From Acidobacteriota bacterium (GTDB lineage Bacteria; Acidobacteriota; Vicinamibacteria; Vicinamibacterales; 2-12-FULL-66-21), in contig JACCXG010000644.1 of assembly GCA_013697225.1 (NCBI GenBank), positions 1-13,368 of the forward strand: a stretch of DNA of 13,368 nucleotides. Reading direction: 5' to 3'. The notes under the pieces are model-generated. The model was not told where the DNA came from and ran no database searches. It saw only the letters and a list, made by a program, of their open reading frames with translations. This document shows, piece by piece, positions 7,402 to 13,368 of the stretch; the first letter of the stretch is position 1, and each line of letters starts with the position of its first letter. Both the position numbers and the translations under genes were made by a program.

Positions 7402-8203
7402 GCTGCCGCTCCGCAGGCGTGAAGACCGGCAGCGGTTCAGACGTGGCGTCTACCTGCTGCCGTCGATGTTCACGGTCGCCAACCTGTTCTGCGGCTATGC
7501 CTGCATCGTGTATGCAACGCAGCAGGATTTCGACACCGCCGCGATCCTCATCGGCGTGGCGATGGTGCTCGACACCCTGGACGGCTTCGTGGCACGGCTG
7601 ACCAAATCGTCCACGGCCTTCGGCGTCGAGCTCGACTCGCTGGCCGACGTCGTGTCGTTCGGGCTCGCCCCCGCGATCCTCGCCTTCACCTGGGGCCTCT
7701 GGCCCCTGAAGCGGCTCGGGTGGGCGGCCGGCTTCATCTATGTCACCGCCGCGGCGATGCGGCTCGCACGCTTCAACATCCAGACGGCGACCGCCACCGA
7801 CAAACGCTACTTCGTCGGGATGCCCAGCCCGGCTGCCGCAGGCGTCATCGCCTCGACTATCTACCTGTTCCCCTACGGTCTGCAGGAACGCCAGCTCGCG
7901 TTCGCCGCCCTCCCGATGGTGGTGATCCCCGCGCTGCTGATGGTCAGCACGGTCCGGTTCCGCAGCGTCAAGGCCATCGACGTGGGGTGGCGCCGCTCGT
8001 ACATCGCGCTGTTCCTCGCAGCCGTCGCGCTCGCCTTGATCGCGTCCTATCCACGCCTTGCGCTCGTGGTCCTCGCCTACACCTATACCGTCGGCGCGCT
8101 CCTGGGCTGGACGTATGCGCGCGTGCGCAAACGCCAGGAGGCCGACGGTCCGCCCGCCGCCGCTGCCGCCCAACCCGAAGTACCCTCACCGCACGAGATG
8201 TAG
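7391..8203 (+). CDS. pssA: CDP-diacylglycerol--serine O-phosphatidyltransferase
   Basis: PssA condenses CDP-diacylglycerol with serine to give phosphatidylserine, the substrate of the Psd encoded just upstream. The CDP-alcohol phosphotransferase signature D-x2-D-G-x2-A-R-x8-G-x3-D-x3-D is complete at residues 61-86 (Asp61, Asp64, Gly65, Ala68, Arg69, Gly78, Asp82, Asp86). VYLLPSMFTVANLFCGY before it and the RLARFN and FVGMPSPAAAG stretches after it are typical of the membrane (type II) PssA family. The protein is 270 residues with about seven or eight hydrophobic helices; a Pro/Ala tail ends it. It starts at GTG inside the end of psd (11-base overlap), implying translational coupling. It is the last plus-strand gene before the convergent C/T tract. 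Confidence 0.96.
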   Translation: MLRRLPLRRREDRQRFRRGVYLLPSMFTVANLFCGYACIVYATQQDFDTAAILIGVAMVLDTLDGFVARLTKSSTAFGVELDSLADVVSFGLAPAILAFTWGLWPLKRLGWAAGFIYVTAAAMRLARFNIQTATATDKRYFVGMPSPAAAGVIASTIYLFPYGLQERQLAFAALPMVVIPALLMVSTVRFRSVKAIDVGWRRSYIALFLAAVALALIASYPRLALVVLAYTYTVGALLGWTYARVRKRQEADGPPAAAAAQPEVPSPHEM

Positions 8204-8222
8204 CGCCGGTTCGACACAGAAA

Positions 8223-8284
8223 CCCTTTTCCCTTTTCCCTTTCCCCTTTCCCCATTCCCCTTTTCCCTTTCTCCTTTTCTCTTC
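8223..8284. repeat. Pure polypyrimidine/polypurine tract with seven regular G-runs on the minus strand
   Basis: Between the convergent ends of pssA and the kinase gene, the plus strand is only C and T for 62 bases apart from a single A at 8254, with no G. C-runs of three or four at 8223, 8230, 8237, 8243, 8250, 8257 and 8265 are spaced by three or four bases, giving a degenerate 6-8-base tandem repeat (CCCTTTT-like). The minus strand is therefore a G3-4/A3-4 array that fits the G-quadruplex pattern well. It begins at the kinase stop codon. In the pssA transcript it would be C-rich, G-free and unstructured, as expected of a Rho loading site. Both roles are inferred; the composition is directly visible. 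Confidence 0.85.
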
Positions 8285-11200
8285 ACTCTGCCGGCGCAGC
8301 CGCTGAAGGGAGACTCTGCGCCTCGGCTACCGGCAGGCGGACTGTCACAGTCGTGCCCGACCCCTTGACGCTGGTCACTTCAACCGTGCCGCCATTGAGC
8401 TCGATGTTGCGCCGGGCGATCGGCAGGCCGAGGCCGGTGCCGGTGGTCTTCGTCGAGAAGTAGGGCTCGAAGACGCGCGCCAGTGCGTCCTCGTCCATGC
8501 CGATGCCGGTGTCGCGGACACTCAGTCGGACGAATCCGGACTCTGCGGCCGCGTCGAGCGTCAGCGTGCCGGGACCGGGCATCGCATACAACGCATTCTC
8601 CACGATGTTCGACAGGGCTCGTCCGAGCAGCGTGCGATCGACGAGCACGGCGGGGAGAGAACCGGGAACGTTGTTGCTGATCGTGATGCGCCCTTCGAGG
8701 CCCGTCTGATAGGGACCCAGGATCTCGGCGACAAGCTCCGGGAGGTCGGCCGGCGCACGCCGGGCGGTGGGGGATGAGGCGAAATTGGAGAACTCGGAAG
8801 AGATCTGCCGGAGCAGCCGCACCTGCCCGAGGATCGACGTGACGCAGTTCTCGAGCACCGGGCCCATGGGCTCGCCGCGATCGGCATGGACGCGCTGGAG
8901 GTGCTCGGCCGAGAGCTGGATTGGCGTGAGCGGGTTCTTGATCTCGTGCGCTACCTGCCGGGCCATCTCCGCCCAGGCCTCGAGCCGATGCGTGCGTTCG
9001 AGCTCCGTGCGCTGCGACTTGAGCTCCGCCGCCATGCTGTTGAACGCGTCCACCAGCCGCCGGAGCTCGTCGGCCGACTTGACCGCGATGCGGGCATCGA
9101 AATCTCCTCGTGCGATCCGTCCGGTCGCGCGGGTGAGACGGCGAACGGGGTCGGCGATGCGCTCCGCCATCGATAATCCGATCCCGGCGCCCAGCAGCAC
9201 GAAGAACAGTGCGGCAAGGTGCACGCCGCGATCGAGATCGTCGATCTCCCGCTCGATTTCGCGCTGCCGGAGGGTGAGGGGAACCGTGACCAGCGCATCC
9301 TCGCCGGCAGACCGCACGGGGGCGGCGGCCAGCATGTACGTGAGGTTACCGATCGTGTCCTGGCGCGCGTAGCTCGGCAGCCGCTCGAGCACGATGGCGC
9401 GATAGACGTCGTGAGGCGTGCGGGTGGGGAGCACGCCTGACGCGAACAGATTGCGCTCGGATGTAGCCACCAGCCGTGCTCCGTTGAACACGTTGACGTC
9501 CTGGTCGATGACCTGACTGATCCACACCATCACGTTGTCGTTCAGTGTGCCAAGCGCTTCGGCGGTCCGGCGCAGGGGCGCATCGGCTTCGTCGAGCACC
9601 CGCTGTGCAATTGCCGCGGTCCGCGCCGCTTCCGCCTCGATGTCGGCGCGCAGGAGCGTCTCGACGTACTCGCGGATCACGACGGCGAGCGCAAGGACGG
9701 GAATGGTCGCCGACAGCACGAAGGCCAGAAACAGCTTGCGGTAGAAGCTCGCGCGCACCTCCCGCAGCAGCGCGCCACCGATGCGCGGGCGTTCGAGCGC
9801 GAGGCGCGTGAACAGCGCCGCGCCGAGCAGAACCAGCACGAAGACGACCCCACCGAACGTGGTGAGCTCGGCAAGATGGACGAAGTGGTCGAAGAGCGTG
9901 AGGACCGGATAGCCGATCGCAAAGATCCGTTCGCGATCGTTGGAGAAATAGACGCGATGATCTCTCCCGGCTTTCTCCACGGTGGCCCAGAACGGCTCGC
10001 GCGATCGGTACAGCCGTCCGAAGACCTCCTCGGTCAGGGGCCAGGCGGATCGCCCCGACGTATAGAGCGGCTGCAGGCCCCAGCCGTAGATAGCCACCTC
10101 CACATTTCCGCCGGGTGTCCCTTCAGCGGGCACGGTACCGGCGGTACGGAACGCTTCGAGGTAGGGATTCTGTGAGGTGATGAACGGCAACGTCTCGTAC
10201 TCGAAGAGGACGTGAAGGATGATCCCCCCCTGATCGACCACCGCGCCGGTCTCGTCCGGCTGGCAGATGCGCCGCTCGGCGTGCAGCATCGGCCGCTCCT
10301 CGGCCCCGAACCGCGCCACTTCCCCGAACACGTCCCAGGCACAGCTCAACGTCCTGTCGAGCGTCGCGGTCGAGTACTCCGGGAGGTTGAGCGCGAAGGG
10401 GCTCACGAGACGCCCGGAGGCATCGTACAGCTCGACGGCTGAGGTCAGCCGCTCGCGCGCGAACGCCGTCCTCCGCCAGACTTCGTAGGCCGCGTCCGAT
10501 GACGGCGCGTCCGTGGCGTCGTCTTCGGCCCGCAGCAGCTCGGGCAGCAGGTCGAGCGCATCTACGTCGCTGCGCGCCTCGTCCATGCGGTCGAGGAGCG
10601 TCTGCATGTGGTTCTGGGCCTGCACCGCGTATTGGGTGGCAATGAGCTGGCGGGTCGCGCGCTCGGCCAGGAAGTCCATCGAGGGATACAGCAGGAGCGT
10701 CGGAATCAAAAAGGCGAGGAAGAGGACGAGTATCCGCGACGCCACCGTCGCTCGCCGGTACCACCTCGCCAGGCCCGGCCCTGCAAGGGCCGCCGAGCCG
10801 CACGAGGCGGAGGCCAGGAGCAGTCCGACAGGGGCGACCGGCCACTGGAGGCGTGCCGCGAGAGCCGCCGCGACGGCTGCGGGCAGGAGCCACAGGCCCA
10901 CGACGGCGAGGCGTGTCACCGCCGCCCGCCGCGGAATCTGCCAGCGTGCCATGGCGGTAATCAGGATTAGCGTCCCGGCCCAGAGCACGGCAAGATGCGT
11001 CGCCAGGATTCCGGCAAGCAGCATGAGACGGGAGGCGTTCCAGGGGTGCAACGAGAACTGCCGCAGATCGATTGGAATGGCCGCGACGACCCCTCCGAGC
11101 ACGCTGGCGAACAGCGCGATCAATCCGCTCACGAGGGCACCGGCCAGCAGCTGCTGACCAAAGAATCGCGCGGGCGCACCCCGCCTGAGAGGCCTTCGCG

Positions 11201-12242
11201 GGCGGGTCCCGGCGCGCAGCCGTGCCACGGCGCTGGCCAGCAGGCTGACGACAGCTGCCGCCGTGCCGCCCGACAGCAGCAGCAGGACCGGAGCCGATGG
11301 GGCGCCTCCGGCCACAGTGACAAAGGCCAGCCACAGCAGGAACGCCCCGCCTGCGGTCATGGCGATGACGCCGAAGGTGCTCCGCCAGTAGCCGGGACTC
11401 TCCCCTCTGGCGCGACGGTCCAGCAAGGGTCCCGCGAGCAGGAACACCGTGACCGCGAGCACGGCCAGCATCGCCCCACCCACCGCCCGGCGCCAGTCGG
11501 TGCGTGCGCGACGGACATCCGACGGATCCACCCACGCTTCCGCAAGCGGCTCGCCCGAGGGAGCGCGCAGCAGGACTGCACCAGGGCTCACACTCTCGCC
11601 GGCCCCTTCCAGCCGGGTGCGCAGCGACGCGGGAGCGATCGGCGTCCGGAGCGTGTAGACGGTCGGCCCGATGGCCGTAACCGCTGGCGAAGGGGAGACC
11701 ACGTGCTCGGTGGCGACCGACCCGACGCGGCGGCCCTCTGGAGTGGAGATTGGCTCCACGTGCACCAGTCGGAGCCCCAGGGGTGAAGGCGTGAGGAAGA
11801 GCGCGGCGCCGCCAGCGGCCCGCTCCCCCGGGATGTCGGACGGAGCCCCTTCCCACGCCCGCGGAACCGTGCCGGAATCGTAGATCGTGACGGCGATGTC
11901 GTCGGCGGACCTGCTCGTCCGCCGGATGGCGGCGACAAGGTCGAACAGGGAGCGTGCTTCGTCGCGTCCGCCCGCGAGCGCCGCAGCCGCCGCCGGGGTC
12001 CCGGCAATGCGAAGCGAGACCTCGGACACCGCCGCAATCATTGCGTCGAACTGCGCCTGCACGCGTGAGTGCACGCGCCGGACAGCGGCCTCTTCGCTCG
12101 GCCCGAACCACCGCCGTTCGAGGGCCCAGCCAGCCAGTCCGGTCAGCGCCGTCAGGAGCAGTCCGCCTGCGAGCAACCGGCGCCAGCTGACGCGGCGCTC
12201 GCGCGTGTCGAGGGAGGGCACTCGTAAAGCAGGATACCGCAA
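8283..12242 (-). CDS. Very large NtrY-like transmembrane sensor histidine kinase
   Basis: At 1319 residues this is far longer than typical NtrY kinases (about 700-770). Twelve hydrophobic segments can be placed: about 23-41, 254-274, 289-311, 318-341, 364-389, 405-430, 443-463, 468-488, 502-521, 794-816, 836-857 and 1008-1026. Arg-rich loops at 342-363, 431-442, 489-501 and 817-835 fit a consistent topology leaving three extracytoplasmic regions: 42-253, 522-793 and 858-1007. HAMP spans about 1024-1076, followed by a short helix and HisKA with the phosphorylated His1099 in HEIKNPLTPIQLSAE, as in NtrY. The ATPase has the N box (Asn1212, Asn1216), DTGIGMD (1244-1250) and GTGLGLP (1268-1274). 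There is no PAS between HAMP and HisKA and no receiver domain. The start is TTG at 12242 without a Shine-Dalgarno; GTG at 12221 (residue 8) is an alternative. No response regulator lies nearby and the signal is unknown. Confidence 0.93.
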   Translation of the reverse strand: MRYPALRVPSLDTRERRVSWRRLLAGGLLLTALTGLAGWALERRWFGPSEEAAVRRVHSRVQAQFDAMIAAVSEVSLRIAGTPAAAAALAGGRDEARSLFDLVAAIRRTSRSADDIAVTIYDSGTVPRAWEGAPSDIPGERAAGGAALFLTPSPLGLRLVHVEPISTPEGRRVGSVATEHVVSPSPAVTAIGPTVYTLRTPIAPASLRTRLEGAGESVSPGAVLLRAPSGEPLAEAWVDPSDVRRARTDWRRAVGGAMLAVLAVTVFLLAGPLLDRRARGESPGYWRSTFGVIAMTAGGAFLLWLAFVTVAGGAPSAPVLLLLSGGTAAAVVSLLASAVARLRAGTRPRRPLRRGAPARFFGQQLLAGALVSGLIALFASVLGGVVAAIPIDLRQFSLHPWNASRLMLLAGILATHLAVLWAGTLILITAMARWQIPRRAAVTRLAVVGLWLLPAAVAAALAARLQWPVAPVGLLLASASCGSAALAGPGLARWYRRATVASRILVLFLAFLIPTLLLYPSMDFLAERATRQLIATQYAVQAQNHMQTLLDRMDEARSDVDALDLLPELLRAEDDATDAPSSDAAYEVWRRTAFARERLTSAVELYDASGRLVSPFALNLPEYSTATLDRTLSCAWDVFGEVARFGAEERPMLHAERRICQPDETGAVVDQGGIILHVLFEYETLPFITSQNPYLEAFRTAGTVPAEGTPGGNVEVAIYGWGLQPLYTSGRSAWPLTEEVFGRLYRSREPFWATVEKAGRDHRVYFSNDRERIFAIGYPVLTLFDHFVHLAELTTFGGVVFVLVLLGAALFTRLALERPRIGGALLREVRASFYRKLFLAFVLSATIPVLALAVVIREYVETLLRADIEAEAARTAAIAQRVLDEADAPLRRTAEALGTLNDNVMVWISQVIDQDVNVFNGARLVATSERNLFASGVLPTRTPHDVYRAIVLERLPSYARQDTIGNLTYMLAAAPVRSAGEDALVTVPLTLRQREIEREIDDLDRGVHLAALFFVLLGAGIGLSMAERIADPVRRLTRATGRIARGDFDARIAVKSADELRRLVDAFNSMAAELKSQRTELERTHRLEAWAEMARQVAHEIKNPLTPIQLSAEHLQRVHADRGEPMGPVLENCVTSILGQVRLLRQISSEFSNFASSPTARRAPADLPELVAEILGPYQTGLEGRITISNNVPGSLPAVLVDRTLLGRALSNIVENALYAMPGPGTLTLDAAAESGFVRLSVRDTGIGMDEDALARVFEPYFSTKTTGTGLGLPIARRNIELNGGTVEVTSVKGSGTTVTVRLPVAEAQSLPSAAAPAE

Positions 12243-12251
12243 AGGTAAACT

Positions 12252-12258
12252 GGTGAGG
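12252..12258 (+). promoter_or_regulatory. Shine-Dalgarno GGTGAGG for the membrane-protein gene
   Basis: GGTGAGG lies four bases before the ATG at 12263. It falls in the 20-base gap between this start and the TTG start of the divergent kinase, so the promoter for this gene must lie within the 5' part of the kinase gene or the kinase must start later. Confidence 0.5.
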
Positions 12259-12262
12259 TTCG

Positions 12263-13276
12263 ATGACCCACCCCCCGGGTTTGAAGGCCACGCTCAAGCG
12301 CGGCGCACTCGTTGCCGCCTCGAACTGGCCGCTCGTGGCCGTCCAGTTCGTCGCCGAGTCCACGCTCAAGCTGCTGCTCGCCGTTCCCGTCGTCGGGGGC
12401 ATCTTTCTGGCCGTCCTCCTCCTTGGCGGCAATGCCGACCAGCTGCTGGCCGGAGACCTGCGCGATGTGGTCGCGGAAATCTTCGTCGCGGTGCGGCAGA
12501 ACGTATTTGCGCTCGTGGCATTCACGCTGGCCTTCGGCCTGGTGCTCCTCGGGGGATCCGCACTGACCTTCGTGGTCAAAGGGGGGACGGTCTCACTCCT
12601 GGCCTCAGCCGAGGCTGGAGCCGGCCCGATCGAAGATCCTCCGTTACGCCTGCGGACCGTGCGCCTGGCAAACGTCGTCGCCATCGAGCCGTTCCTCGAT
12701 GGGTGCGCGCGCTTATGGCGGCGGTACGTCAGGCTTGGCGCCTGTCTGCTCGCCGTCTACGGCGTCACCGCGGGAGCGTACCTGGGATTGGTCCTGGGGG
12801 GGCTGAGCCTGGTCGGGAACGCCGGCGTCTTTCTCGGATGGAGCATGGCGACGGCCCTGGCCTCGAGCGTTCTGATCGTATGGATCACGCTGGTGAACTT
12901 CTTCTATCTGATCACCCAGATGGTGATGGCGGTGGAGGACCTCGGCGTGCGGCGGGCCATCGGCCGCGCCGCCGAATTCGTGCGCGGCAGCCTGCGGGAG
13001 GTAGCCGGCATCTTCGGCATCGTGCTGCTGCTCGCGGCAATCGCAACAGTCGCGTCCATCGTGGCCACTGCCGGATTCGGCCTGATCAATCTCATCCCGA
13101 TCCTTGGCCTTGCCGTCCTGCCCCTGCAGATTGCGGCCTGGCTCGTCCGGGGATTCGTGTTCCAGTACCTGGCCCTCGCCGCCCTGGGCGCCTACCTCAC
13201 GCATTACAGGCACTTCCGGCTTCGTGAGGCGCAGATAGCACCGTCCCGGCCGTTCGCCCAGGAGAAACCCGCGTGA
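12263..13276 (+). CDS. Polytopic membrane protein of unknown function
   Basis: I do not recognise the family with confidence. The 337-residue protein has about six hydrophobic segments, near 34-55, 80-105, 155-180, 190-222, 245-270 and 275-312, and no signal peptide; a positively charged N-terminus (KATLKRG) and tail (HYRHFRLREAQ) suggest both ends face the cytoplasm. The longest soluble loop (about 112-153) contains charged residues and LRTVRLANVVAIEPFLDGCARLWRRY. A second notable stretch is VEDLGVRRAIGRAAEFVRGSLREV (about 224-247), an amphipathic segment of the kind seen between helix pairs in DUF975- or glycerophosphodiesterase-membrane-domain-like proteins; that resemblance is only general. 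No catalytic motif is visible. The gene is divergent from the giant kinase and overlaps the following aminotransferase start by four bases (GTGA), so it is co-translated with it. Confidence 0.75.
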   Translation: MTHPPGLKATLKRGALVAASNWPLVAVQFVAESTLKLLLAVPVVGGIFLAVLLLGGNADQLLAGDLRDVVAEIFVAVRQNVFALVAFTLAFGLVLLGGSALTFVVKGGTVSLLASAEAGAGPIEDPPLRLRTVRLANVVAIEPFLDGCARLWRRYVRLGACLLAVYGVTAGAYLGLVLGGLSLVGNAGVFLGWSMATALASSVLIVWITLVNFFYLITQMVMAVEDLGVRRAIGRAAEFVRGSLREVAGIFGIVLLLAAIATVASIVATAGFGLINLIPILGLAVLPLQIAAWLVRGFVFQYLALAALGAYLTHYRHFRLREAQIAPSRPFAQEKPA

Positions 13277-13368
13277 TCGACTATGAGGGATTCCTCTCGC
13301 AGGCCGGCGGACGTATGCAGGAGTCCGCGATCCGCCGCATGGGAACGGTGCTCGCGCAGAAGCAGGAC
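13273..13368 (+). CDS. Probable PLP-dependent aminotransferase (N-terminal 32 residues only)
   Basis: Translation from GTG at 13273 stays open to the window edge. The GTG overlaps the stop of the membrane-protein gene (GTGA), and AGGAG at 13260-13264 lies eight bases upstream, so the start is well supported. The peptide (IDYEGFLSQAGGRMQ, then ESAIRRMGTVLAQKQD) resembles the N-terminus of class I/II aminotransferases of the 2-aminoadipate/LysN type, in which a segment like 'S-A-I-R-x-hydrophobic' comes just before the 'SLAGGLP' strand. The active-site lysine and PLP-binding motifs lie outside the window, so the family call rests on this short stretch. Confidence 0.5.
   Translation, partial: MIDYEGFLSQAGGRMQESAIRRMGTVLAQKQD

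Noticed and set aside
7232..8173. A 313-codon minus-strand open frame over the end of psd and most of pssA
   Set aside because: psd and pssA are intact with full catalytic signatures on the plus strand; the antisense product is rich in Arg, Gly, Asp and Glu and has no domain.
8223..8284. The C/T tract as a CRISPR-like or VNTR coding repeat
   Set aside because: The unit is only about 6-8 bases, imperfect, with no spacer structure, and it lies outside both genes.
10123..12684. An 853-codon minus-strand open frame overlapping the kinase gene and running into the divergent membrane-protein gene
   Set aside because: It is in a different frame from the kinase, whose helices and catalytic motifs are coherent. 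The product is Arg/Gly/Ala/Pro-rich with no recognisable domain.
11887..13227. A 446-codon plus-strand open frame across the kinase 5' end and the membrane-protein gene
   Set aside because: It spans two well-supported genes in other frames, is Arg/Gly-rich, and shows no domain; it is a shadow of GC-rich coding sequence.

Overview
The window is high-GC bacterial chromosome with tightly packed, ordinary-looking genes and no IS element, phage gene, tRNA, rRNA or CRISPR array. The gene content (a MutS next to an outer-membrane peptidase/propeller/barrel protein, a short pyruvoyl Psd fused into an operon with PssA, a small DUF465 protein, a very large NtrY-like kinase, and TTG/GTG starts) shows a Gram-negative, phosphatidylethanolamine-making bacterium. 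My best guess is Acidobacteriota, perhaps the Vicinamibacteria. That guess rests on overall look and not on a marker gene.

Layout, left to right. (1) Minus strand, 5041 down to 1: mutS, coupled by a TGATG stop/start overlap to a long secreted protein. That protein has a signal peptide, an HExxH metallopeptidase-like domain, a PD40 (TolB-like) propeller and the start of an outer-membrane beta-barrel; its C-terminus is cut by the window edge. (2) Plus strand, about 5119 to 8203: tsaB (t6A tRNA modification), rimI (N-terminal acetyltransferase), a DUF465 small protein, psd and pssA. The last two overlap by 11 bases and make the two consecutive enzymes from CDP-diacylglycerol to phosphatidylserine to phosphatidylethanolamine. 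A bulged hairpin lies just before psd. (3) The convergent gap 8204-8282 holds a striking pure C/T tract on the plus strand, which is a regular G3-4 run array on the minus strand. (4) Minus strand, 12242 to 8283: a 1319-residue sensor histidine kinase with about 12 membrane helices, three extracytoplasmic regions, HAMP, and an NtrY-type HisKA/HATPase core, with no response regulator in view. (5) Plus strand, 12263 onward: an unrecognised polytopic membrane protein overlapping by four bases (GTGA) the first 32 codons of a probable PLP-dependent aminotransferase.

The window therefore combines housekeeping (mismatch repair, t6A, protein acetylation, PE synthesis) with envelope-facing genes (secreted peptidase/barrel, giant sensor, membrane protein). 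I do not see a convincing new defence or mobile system. The points that deserve a second look are the oversized orphan kinase, the peptidase-propeller-barrel fusion, the G-run/C-T tract, the hairpin before psd, and the probable CTG start of tsaB. No stretch over 300 bases lacks a gene.
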